DNA of 64,000 bases from CAVWXT01 sp963759115 (GTDB taxonomy: Bacteria; Planctomycetota; Planctomycetia; Pirellulales; Thermoguttaceae). The notes beneath the pieces are model-generated. The model was not told the DNA's origin. It ran no database searches and worked only from the letters and a program-made list of their open reading frames with translations. The DNA lies in NCBI GenBank assembly GCA_963759115.1, contig CAVWXT010000005.1:1302001-1366000 (forward strand). Direction: 5' to 3'. The translations under genes and the position numbers were made by a program. Shown here piece by piece: positions 56,730 to 64,000 of this stretch (the stretch's first letter is position 1; each line of letters starts with the position of its first letter).

Positions 56730-57587
56730 TCAGCTTCGCGCCAGTTCGTGGAAGCGGTCCATCAACTCGCGGGTGATCGGGCCGGGCACGCCCTCGCCGA
56801 TGGTGCGGCTGTCGACCTTCACTACCGGCACCACTTCGGCCGCCGTGCCCGTCAAGAAACACTCGTCGGCGATATACACGTCGTGCTTGGTCAAGGGGAT
56901 TTCCAGCACCTCGAGGCCCATGCCGCGGGCCAGGCCGATTACGGCGTCGCGGGTGACGCCTTCGAGGATGCCGGCGTCCAGCGGCGGAGTGAGCACGCGC
57001 CCCTGCCGCACCAGGAAAATGTTGTCGCCGGTGCATTCGGCGACTTCGCCCTTGTGGTTGAGCATCAGGGCCTCGATGCAGCCCGCCTGAAGCCCCTCGA
57101 TCTTCGCCAGGATGTTGTTGAGGTAGTTCAGCGACTTGATCCGCGGGCTGAGCGCCGCCGGATGGTTCCGCGCCACGCTCACGGTGACGATCTCCAAGCC
57201 CTTCTGATACAATTCGTCCGGGTAGAGCGAGATCTTGTCGGTGATGATGATTACTTGCGGATTGCTGCACCGGTTCGGGTCGAGGCCGAGGGTGCCCACG
57301 CCGCGGGTCACCACCACGCGGATGTAACCGTCCTGGATGCCGTTGGCGGCCAGCGTGTCGTCGATGGCCTTGGCCATATCCGCTTTCGAGAGGGGCATTT
57401 GCAGCCAAATGGCCTTGGCCGAGTTCCACAGCCGGTCGAGGTGCTCGTCCATGCGGAACACCTTGCCGCCGTAGCTGCGGATGCCCTCGAACACGCCGTC
57501 GCCGTAGAGCAGACCGTGATCGTAGACGCTGATCTTGGCGTCTTCCTTGTCGTAGAGCTTGCCGTTGATGTAGATTTTGAGGGCCAT
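56730..57587 (-). CDS. ilvE: Branched-chain amino acid aminotransferase (class IV)
   Basis: The 285-residue protein has ISVYDHGLLYGDGVFEGIRS at the start, the PLP-lysine segment RIKSLNYLNNILAKIEGLQA, EVAECTGDNIFLVRQGRVLT and LTKHDVYIADECFLTGTAAE. It transfers amino groups between branched-chain 2-oxo acids and glutamate. D-amino acid aminotransferase or aminodeoxychorismate lyase relatives share the fold, but the motifs favour BCAT. It is preceded by a palindromic repeat that separates it from the exporter genes. Confidence 0.88.
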   Translation of the reverse strand: MALKIYINGKLYDKEDAKISVYDHGLLYGDGVFEGIRSYGGKVFRMDEHLDRLWNSAKAIWLQMPLSKADMAKAIDDTLAANGIQDGYIRVVVTRGVGTLGLDPNRCSNPQVIIITDKISLYPDELYQKGLEIVTVSVARNHPAALSPRIKSLNYLNNILAKIEGLQAGCIEALMLNHKGEVAECTGDNIFLVRQGRVLTPPLDAGILEGVTRDAVIGLARGMGLEVLEIPLTKHDVYIADECFLTGTAAEVVPVVKVDSRTIGEGVPGPITRELMDRFHELARS

Positions 57588-57651
57588 TTCGCTTGCGTCA
57601 TTCCTCCGTCATTCGTATTTCGTCGTTCGCTATTTCCCCGGCCCCTATTAT

Positions 57652-57760
57652 TCTGACACACCGAAATTGTTGGGTGCCACGGGCAGCTTGTCTGCCCGTG
57701 CAGAGTCACGGGCAGACAAGCTGCCCGTGGCACCCAACCCGACATCCCATGTGTGTCAGA
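57652..57760. terminator. Long perfect palindrome between the exporter operon and ilvE
   Basis: TTGGGTGCCACGGGCAGCTT and GTCTGCCCGTG face CACGGGCAGAC and AAGCTGCCCGTGGCACCCAA (57670-57737), an essentially perfect stem of about 31 bases with a 6-base loop. An outer pair, TCTGACACAC (57652-57661) and GTGTGTCAGA (57751-57760), touches the lolD stop codon. It may terminate transcription but lacks a T-tract, so a mobile palindrome is as likely. Confidence 0.7.
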
Positions 57761-58602
57761 CTACTCTTCGATCCGCCCGCCGGCCAGCCGGACGATCCGG
57801 TCGGCCTGGTCGGCGATTGCCCGATCGTGCGTAACCATCACTATAGTGAGGTTCCGCTGGCGGTTCAAGGTTCGCAGAATGCGGATGATGTCCTGGCCGG
57901 TGGCCTGGTCGAGGTTGCCGGTAGGCTCGTCGGCCAGCAACAGGTGGGCTGGGCCACCAGCGCCCGGGCGATGGCCGCCCGTTGCATTTCCCCCCCGATA
58001 GCTCGCGCGGGCGGTGCTTCAGCCGGTGGCTCAGACCGACCATCTCCAGCAATTCCTCGGCCCTGGCCCGATGCGCGCCGCCGATGCCGCAGGAAGCTCC
58101 ACGCGCCATGCGCAATCATCAGCGGCATGAGCACGTTTTCCAGCGTGGTCAATTCGGGCAGCAAGTGGTAGAACTGGAAGATCATGCCGAAGTGGGCGTT
58201 CCGCAGGTTATCGCGGGCCTTCGCTGGAAGGTTGTCGATCCGCTGGCCCGCATAGTAGATTTCGCCCCGGTCGGGAGCGTCGAGCGTGCCCAACAGGTGC
58301 AAGAGCGTGCTCTTGCCGCGAGCCGCTCTGGCCGACGATCGCCAGGAACTCTCCGGGGCGAACGCTCAGGCTCACGCCCCTGAGAACCGGCACTTCGATC
58401 GGGCCTTTGCGGTAGCTCTTGTGGAGATCGATCGTCGATAGGTGCTCGCTCCGATCGATTTCGCCGGCAATGCGGGGGAAATGCGGGCGTTTGTCGGCCG
58501 GCGGCGCATCGCCCCCGGCGCAATCGCAGGCCGCCGCACCGGCGGCAGCTAAACAGGGCTGTTCGAGCTGCCAGCGAGCGTCTGTTGGACGTTGCTACTC
58601 AT
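57761..58602 (-). CDS. lolD: LolD-type lipoprotein exporter ATPase, frameshifted
   Basis: The ATG at 58602 overlaps the permease stop region. After a slip near 58550 the product reads LSTIDLHKSYRKGPIEVPVL, RPGEFLAIVGQSGSGKSTLL-like Walker A, LLGTLDAPDRGEIYYAGQRI, LRNAHFGMIFQFYHLLPELT, an LSGG signature and a Walker B near 57910-57930, ending GGRIEE at 57761. Slips also occur near 58320, 58090, 57985 and 57940. The FQFYHLLPELT block is typical of LolD. It powers release of lipoproteins from the inner membrane. A Cys-rich N-terminal extension of about 50 residues is unusual. Confidence 0.8.
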
Positions 58603-60095
58603 AGCGCAGGGCCTCCACGGGGTGCAGCCGGGCCGCGCGTCGCGCCGGCAGAATGCTCGCCGCCACGGCGATCGAAAGCGCGCCGACAACGATCCAGGCG
58701 AGTGTCTGCGGCACGACGATCGCGGGTATTTTGTAGAAGTAATAGATCGACGGGTCGAACACCGGCTGGCCGGTGATCCAGGCCAACCCGTCGGCGATCT
58801 GATTGATGTAGCGAACGAACAGCAGCCCCAGCGCCATGCCTACGCCGGAGCCGACCAGTCCCAGCGACAGTCCGTAGCCAGGAAGATGCCCATCACGCCT
58901 CGGCCCGGCGCGCCGAACGACTTGAGGATGCCGATGTCGCGGGTCTTTTCCACGACGATCATGTAGAAGATCGCCAGGATGCCGAACCCGGCCACGGCGA
59001 TAATCAGGAACAGCAGGAGGTTGAGGATGGCGGTTTCCATGTGGACGGCGGCCAAGAGCGGCCCTTGCTTGTCGCGCCAGGTGTAGATGCCGAACGTTTC
59101 AAGCGGAAACGCGTCCCGTAGCTTGTTTCGCACGATCTCGCCGTCGGCGCCCGGCTTGAGCTTGATTTGGAAGGCGTTGATGAATCCCACGTTCGTGGTT
59201 GGGTCATACATGCCGCGCATCTCCTGCAACGCACGGATGGGCAGGAACAGGAAGTTGGCGTCGTACTCGCTCATCTTGCTCTCGTAGAAGTCGACGATGG
59301 TGAACTTCTCGTGCGTAGGCTTCGGCGGCACACCGGCCGTAAAGGTGCTGAGCGTGATGTCGTCGCCGGGCAGAGCCAGGAACTTGTCTTCTCCCTCCTT
59401 CGTGCGGCGGCTGGTCATGGCGATGCCCAGCACGGCGCCGGTGAATTGCTGCCGTTCCGGGTCAAACAAGTTCTCCGTGCCCCGGTATTGAGCGAAGGGA
59501 TCGGTCGAAGGCCCGGCGCCGGCGGCGCGTCGCGCGTTCCCAGTTTCCGATACTCCTGTTCCAACGCCTTGATTTGGGCCATCCGCCGACGGTGCGGCCA
59601 ACCGGCGTCGGCCAGTTGCTTGCGCTCGTGGGCGTCGGCGACGGCCTGGTGGTCGCGCACGTCGTAGCCCCCCTCCCGCAGTTCAAAACTCATCGCCTCG
59701 CGGTTCGCCGGGTGCTGCAAGTACTTGCTGAAATCGCTCACGCTGCTCTGGGTCTTTTCATCGATACCGATCAAGTTCACGGGCCGCATGCCGTATTGAA
59801 ACGTGAGCATCGCCGGCACCACCACCGTAGGCGACATTCCTTCGATGTCGTCGCCGGCCACCGTGCGGATCTTCTCTCGAAGTTCGGGCGTGTCGGGCAT
59901 GCCTTCGAGGCTCAGCGCCTCGAAACTCACGTCGGAGAGGATGCCGTGGATGCGATTCTGCATCTCACTCGTGAAGCCCTCCATGACGCTATTGACGACG
60001 ATCATCACGGCCACGCCCAGTGTGACGCTGATGATCGAGGCCAACGCGATGTACCGCGTGCAAAGGTACCGCCAACAGAGCAGAAGTTTATACAT
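58595..60095 (-). CDS. LolC/LolE-type lipoprotein exporter permease, frameshifted
   Basis: It starts MYKLLLCWRYLCTRYIALAS, followed by the first helix (ISVTLGVAVMIVVNSVMEGF), a large periplasmic domain (FELREGGYDVRD, NVGFINAFQIKLKPGADGEI) and three helices, with AVAGFGILAIFYMIVVEKTR then DIGILKSFGAPGRGVMGIF and a final LHPVEALRYE at 58595. Slips lie near 59690, 59510 and 58870. The extra-long periplasmic domain (about 300 residues) carries a predicted coiled coil (QIKALEQEYRKLG). Overlap with lolD makes an operon. Only one permease gene is seen, suggesting a homodimeric LolF-like exporter. Confidence 0.78.
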
Positions 60096-60099
60096 GGGA

Positions 60100-60197
60100 G
60101 GGATTAGGGATTGGGGATTAGGGATTAGGGATTAGAAATGTTGCCTTCCGCCTTCCGCCTTCCGCTCTCCGCTTTCCGCCTTCGCTTCTGCCTCCGG
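60100..60197. repeat. Heptanucleotide tandem tract at the 3' end of lysS
   Basis: Fourteen consecutive 7-base units: GGGATTA, GGGATTG, GGGATTA three times, then a switch through GAAATGT and TGCCTTC to CGCCTTC, CGCCTTC, CGCTCTC, CGCTTTC, CGCCTTC and related. It fills the gap between lolC and lysS and encodes the last 15-20 residues of LysS. Compare 29891-29981. Confidence 0.75.
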
Positions 60198-61839
60198 CCT
60201 CAACAGGGGGAACAGAATCACTTCGCGAATGCTCTGCGAGTTGGTCAAAAGCATCACCAACCGGTCGATGCCGATGCCCAAGCCGCCGGCCGGGGGCATG
60301 CCGTTCCTGCAGCGCCCGGATAAAATCGTGGTCCATCTTCGCCATCGATTCCTCGTCCGGCAGACCCTCCAGTTGCTTGCCGAAAAGCTCTTCTTGCAGG
60401 TCGGGGTCGTTCAGCTCGGTGTAGGCGTTGGCCACCTCCATGCCCTGGATGAACAACTCGAAACGCTCGGCAATGGCCGGATTGCCGGCCTTCCGCTTGG
60501 TCAGCGGACAGATGCTCGCCGGGTAATCGAGCACGAAAATCGGCCCGGCCAAGGCGGCTTCCACCTTCTCCTCAAAGACGAAGCTCTTGACCACGTCGGG
60601 ATGCTTGCCTGCCGCGTTGAAGCCGATCTGCTCGGCCAGCCTGGCGATGCCCGCAGCGTCGTCGGCCGCGACGCCCGTGTGCTCGGCGAACAGGGCGTCG
60701 TAAGTCTTTCGGGCGAACGGCGGGGTGAAGTCGATTTCCTTCTCACCCCACGGCAGCACAAACGCTCCCCTCTCCTCTTGGGAGAGGGGCAGGGGGTGAA
60801 GGCTTGGTTGACCACCGAACTCGGACTCAGGACTCTCCTCGCCAGCAGCCCTCACCCTAACCCTCTCCCGGAGGGCGAGGGGACTACTGCCGGCCGTCTC
60901 CGCCATGGCATGGATGGCATCGACGAGCACGGCCTCGGTCAGGTCCATCATCGTCTCGTAGTTGCCGTAGGCCTGGTAGACCTCGAGCATGGTGAACTCG
61001 GGATTGTGCCGGGCGTCGATCCCCTCGTTGCGATAGACGCGGCCCAACTCGTACACCCGCTCGACTCCGCCGACCAGCAGCCGCTTCAAGTGCAGTTCCA
61101 GGGCGATCCGCAGATACAAGTCGATGTCGAGGGCATTGTGGTGGGTGATGAACGGCCGGGCGGCCGCTCCGCCGGCGATGGCGTGCAGCGTCGGCCCTTC
61201 GACCTCGACGAATCCCTGTCCGCCAAGCGTGTTGCGGATCGACTGCACGATCTTCGTCCGCCGCAGGAACCGCTCCAGCACGCCCTCGGTGTGGATCAGA
61301 TCGAGGTATCGCCGCCGGTGTCGAAGCTCGGGGTCGGCCAGGCCCTTGTGTTTCTCCGGCGGCGTGGCGATCGACTTGGTCAGAAACTTGAGGTCCTCGG
61401 CGAAGATCGTCAGTTCGCCCTTCATGGTCCGCTTCAACTCGCCGTCGACGCCGATGATGTCGCCCAGGTCGAAGCATTGGGCCAGCGCGAAGTCCTCGTC
61501 GCCCACTTGCACTTTCCCGATCATCACCTGGATCGTGCCGGTCCAGTCGCGAATCTGGAGCCAATGCACCTTGCCCGAGGGCCGGCGGAGAACGATTCGC
61601 CCCGCCGCGCGGACCTTCGGACCGCGATGCTCGGGCGGCTTGTCGGGTTGGGCCTCGCCGGCCGGTACGACGACGATTTCGCCCTCACGGGCACGAATTT
61701 CGCCGATGGGCTGATGGCCGTCGAAGCGAGAACCCCACGGATCAATGCCCAACTCGCGTATTTTTTGCAGTTTGTCGCGCCGGGCGGCTTCCAACGCCGC
61801 TTCGCTGCCGGCCGGCTGTTGAGGGGCAGGTTCGTTCAT
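60132..61839 (-). CDS. lysS: Lysyl-tRNA synthetase, class II, with repeat-encoded insertions
   Basis: From the ATG at 61839. The OB-fold anticodon domain (GKVHWLQIRDWTGTIQVMIG) is followed by motif 1 (VEVEGPTLHAIAGGAAARPF), motif 2 (VYELGRVYRNEGIDARHNPE with FTMLEVYQAY) and, after one slip near 60310, motif 3 (GGLGIGIDRLVMLL). About 45 extra residues after AMAETAG (SSPLALRERVRVRAAGEES, later LHPLPLSQEERGAFVLP) come from a palindromic repeat. The C terminus (AKAESGERKAEGGRQHF) comes from heptad repeats. It charges tRNA-Lys. Confidence 0.92.
60764..60892. repeat. Palindromic repeat carried in frame in lysS
   Basis: CTCCCCTCTCCTCTTGGGAG and CCTCACCCTAACCCTCTCCC are the key blocks. The second block inverts the non-coding copy at 37548-37582. 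It encodes about 45 residues absent from ordinary LysS, between the motif 2 region and IDFTPPFARKTY, without breaking the frame. Confidence 0.8.
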
Positions 61840-62146
61840 GCGTGGACGCAGAGAGAGAGCGAATGGGCAAGAAGTTAGAGAATGGGGTGGAGGCATTCTA
61901 GTGGAAAGGGTACTCCGGTCAATGTCAAAACATGCCTGACTTGGCCATGCCAAAATGGCAGTCAGGCCGTAGCCGATTGCCGCGGTACGGTAGCCAAGCG
62001 AGCGATCCTTCTTCATAACGTCCCGTCAATAAACGGCTTAGGTCGTATGGTCTGGCGATAGCCACTTGGCGGCATACCCTTTGCTCCGCGGTGTTAAGCT
62101 TATGCAGGGTGCCAAAACCCTCGTTTGTTTGAGAAAGGAGCAACGA
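61840..62146. other. Divergent gap between lysS and dnaK
   Basis: 307 bases with no gene. It must hold the start signals of both genes. I see a clear ribosome site (AAAGGAG) for dnaK at 62133-62139 but no convincing -35/-10 pair, no CIRCE hairpin and no obvious heat-shock promoter. Confidence 0.4.
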
Positions 62147-64000
62147 ATGGCTGCTGGAGAGAAGATCATCGGAATCGATCTCGGAACCACGAACTCGGTC
62201 GTGGCCGTAATGGAAGGTAAGGACGTCAAGGTCATCCCCAATGCGGAGGGGAATCGCCTCACGCCCAGCGTCGTCGCGTTCACCGATAAGGGTGAGACCG
62301 TGGTGGGCGAGCCTGCCCGGCGGCAGGCGGTCACCAATCCTACGCGCACCATCTACTCGATCAAGCGTTTCATGGGCCGGCGGCACAACGAAGTGGCCAC
62401 GGAAGAGAAAATGGTGCCCTACAAGGTCGTCGGCGGCTCCGACGACTACGTGAAGGTCCGCGTCGGCGACCACGAATACACCCCGCCCGAGATCTCTGCC
62501 TACACGCTGCGCAAACTCAAGGAGGCCGCCGAAGCCTACCTGGGCCACAAGGTGAACAAGGCTGTGATCACCGTCCCGGCTTACTTCAACGATGCGCAGC
62601 GCCAGGCGACCAAGGATGCCGGACAGATTGCCGGACTCGAGGTGGCGCGGATCATCAACGAGCCGACGGCCGCCTCGCTGGCGTATGGCCTCGACAAGAA
62701 GAAGAACGAGAAGATCGTCGTCTTCGACCTTGGCGGCGGCACCTTTGACGTTTCCGTATTGGAGGTTGCCGACGGCGTGTTCCGCGTCATCAGCACCAAC
62801 GGCGACACCCACCTCGGCGGCGACGACTTCGACCAGATGCTGGTGAACTACGTGGCCGACGAGTTCAAGAAGCAGTACGGGATCGACCTGCGCAAGGACA
62901 CGATGGCGTTGCAGCGGCTCCAGGAGGCCTGCGAGAAGGCCAAGAAGGAACTAAGTTCGGCCCAGTCGACCGACATCAACCTGCCCTTCATCACGGCCGA
63001 CGCCACGGGGCCCAAGCACTTGCAGATGACCATCACCCGCGCCAAGCTCGAACAACTGATCGACCACTTGATCGAGCGGACTCGCGGGCCGGTGCAGCAG
63101 GCCATGAAGGACGCCCACTTCACCCCCCGCGACATCGACGAAGTCGTGCTGGTGGGCGGCTCGACGCGCGTGCCCAAGGTCCAGCAAGTGGTGAAGGAGA
63201 TGTTCGACGGCAAGGAGCCGCACAAGGGGGTCAACCCCGACGAGGTCGTGGCCGTAGGGGCCGCCATCCAAGGCGGCGTGCTGGCCGGCGACGTTCACGA
63301 CGTGCTCTTGTTGGACGTGACGCCACTGTCGTTGGGCATCGAAACCCTTGGCGGCATCATGACCAAGTTGGTCGAGAAGAATACCACCATCCCCACCGAG
63401 CGCAAGCAAATCTTCAGCACGGCCGACGACAATCAGACGGCCGTGACGGTGAAGGTCTACCAGGGCGAGCGCCAGATGGCCGGCGACAACCGGTTGCTGG
63501 GCCAGTTCAACCTGGAAGGCATTCCCCCGGCCCCGCGCGGCATGCCGCAGATCGAGGTCAAGTTCGACATCGACGCCAACGGCATCCTCAACGTCTCGGC
63601 CAAGGACCTTGGCACTGGCAAAGAGCAGACCGTCCGCATCGAGCAATCCAGCGGCCTCTCGGATGACGAGATTGAAAAGATGAGCAAGGACGCCGCGTCG
63701 CACGCCGAGGAGGACAAACGCAAGCGGGCGCTGGCCGAGCAGCGCAACCAGGCCGACTCGATGTGCTGGCAACTCGAAAAGCTCATCAAGGAGCACGAGG
63801 CGAAGCTCAACCCGGCCGACAAGGAGGCGGTGAGCAAGGCCATCGAGAAGACCCGCGAGGCGGCCAAGAGCGACGACCTCGACCGGATCAAGGCGGCGGT
63901 CCACGAGTTGGAGCAGGCCTCGCACGCCTTGAGCAAGACGCTTTACGAGAAGGCCGGCCCGCAGGCGGCCCCCGGCGCTGCTCCGGGTGCCGGAGCGGGT
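62147..64000 (+). CDS. dnaK: Hsp70 chaperone DnaK, 3' end cut off by window
   Basis: 618 residues are visible from the ATG at 62147. The nucleotide-binding domain has IIGIDLGTTNSVVAVMEGKD, AVITVPAYFNDAQRQATKDA, IINEPTAASLAYGL, VFDLGGGTFDVSVLEV and VVLVGGSTRVPKVQQVVKEM. The linker DVLLLDVTPLSLGIETLGG leads into the substrate-binding domain and the helical lid. The last visible residues are a Gly/Ala/Pro tail (AAPGAAPGAGAG), so only a few residues are missing. It folds and protects proteins with DnaJ and GrpE, neither of which is in view. Confidence 0.97.
   Translation, partial: MAAGEKIIGIDLGTTNSVVAVMEGKDVKVIPNAEGNRLTPSVVAFTDKGETVVGEPARRQAVTNPTRTIYSIKRFMGRRHNEVATEEKMVPYKVVGGSDDYVKVRVGDHEYTPPEISAYTLRKLKEAAEAYLGHKVNKAVITVPAYFNDAQRQATKDAGQIAGLEVARIINEPTAASLAYGLDKKKNEKIVVFDLGGGTFDVSVLEVADGVFRVISTNGDTHLGGDDFDQMLVNYVADEFKKQYGIDLRKDTMALQRLQEACEKAKKELSSAQSTDINLPFITADATGPKHLQMTITRAKLEQLIDHLIERTRGPVQQAMKDAHFTPRDIDEVVLVGGSTRVPKVQQVVKEMFDGKEPHKGVNPDEVVAVGAAIQGGVLAGDVHDVLLLDVTPLSLGIETLGGIMTKLVEKNTTIPTERKQIFSTADDNQTAVTVKVYQGERQMAGDNRLLGQFNLEGIPPAPRGMPQIEVKFDIDANGILNVSAKDLGTGKEQTVRIEQSSGLSDDEIEKMSKDAASHAEEDKRKRALAEQRNQADSMCWQLEKLIKEHEAKLNPADKEAVSKAIEKTREAAKSDDLDRIKAAVHELEQASHALSKTLYEKAGPQAAPGAAPGAGAG

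Noticed and set aside
54623..56776. A 717-residue plus-strand open frame
   Set aside because: It is antisense to the intron reverse transcriptase, whose motifs are unambiguous on the minus strand.
62016..62146. CIRCE or sigma-32-type control ahead of dnaK
   Set aside because: I looked for the 9-bp inverted repeat and for heat-shock -35/-10 boxes and found neither convincingly.

Overview
The window is a GC-rich bacterial chromosome segment that most resembles a planctomycete, probably Pirellulales-like (inference). The pointers are the gene families (planctomycete-type TPR and FxLYD membrane proteins, an ECF sigma factor paired with a zinc-finger anti-sigma, Uma2, DUF4010), the envelope genes (kdsA, a LolCDE-like exporter, a MacAB-like exporter) that imply an outer membrane, and a dense population of palindromic repeats between and inside genes. 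No rRNA, tRNA, CRISPR array or prophage was seen.

Layout. 0-3.2 kb: a glycosyltransferase/flippase operon on the minus strand and a small membrane protein. 3.3-7.9 kb: an SbcCD-type nuclease. 8.1-11 kb: a TPR membrane protein, an RluD-type pseudouridine synthase, then an ORF-less group II intron lodged in a MITE-like palindrome. 11-15 kb: a MacAB-like exporter whose adaptor ends in EF-hands. 15.2-17.4 kb: an ECF sigma/anti-sigma pair. 17.5-27.8 kb: nucleotidyltransferases, a DUF4010 membrane protein, TPR and transglutaminase-like proteins, kdsA, a tandem triplet of zinc-ribbon/FxLYD membrane proteins, and a ThiF/MoeB-like E1. 27.8-31.4 kb: uvrA carrying an in-frame foreign domain and repeat insertions. 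31.5-38.8 kb: ParDE, an HD protein, threonine aldolase, a sugar-binding lipoprotein coupled to a ThDP decarboxylase, and Uma2. 38.9-44.3 kb: a bd-like oxidase with a c-type haem motif, an RsbW/STAS pair, an intact MITE, and pyrG. 44.4-50.1 kb: VapBC, two thioredoxin-fold proteins, an aminotransferase and GTP-type PEP carboxykinase. 50.2-54.5 kb: an unrecognised three-gene cluster, a GGQ release-factor-like protein, FmdB, DUF2442/DUF4160, nnrE and DedA. 54.6-56.5 kb: a full group II intron with reverse transcriptase. 56.7-64 kb: ilvE, a LolD/LolC-like exporter, lysS and dnaK, which is cut by the window end.

Two cautions apply. Many genes carry single-base frameshifts, strongly clustered in a few genes (sbcC, the ThDP decarboxylase, pckG and its aminotransferase neighbour, the ABC exporters). 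I read these as assembly indels rather than gene decay and annotate across them. Function calls come from motifs and family knowledge only; no database search was run.

The most interesting material is repeat biology. Two group II introns sit exactly at the edge of stem-loops in palindromic repeats, and unoccupied copies of both target sites lie in the same window. Palindromic repeats and heptanucleotide tracts are carried in frame inside uvrA, lysS and a lipoprotein gene. UvrA also contains what looks like a toxin/polyvalent-protein (LPD3/MuF-C-like) domain.
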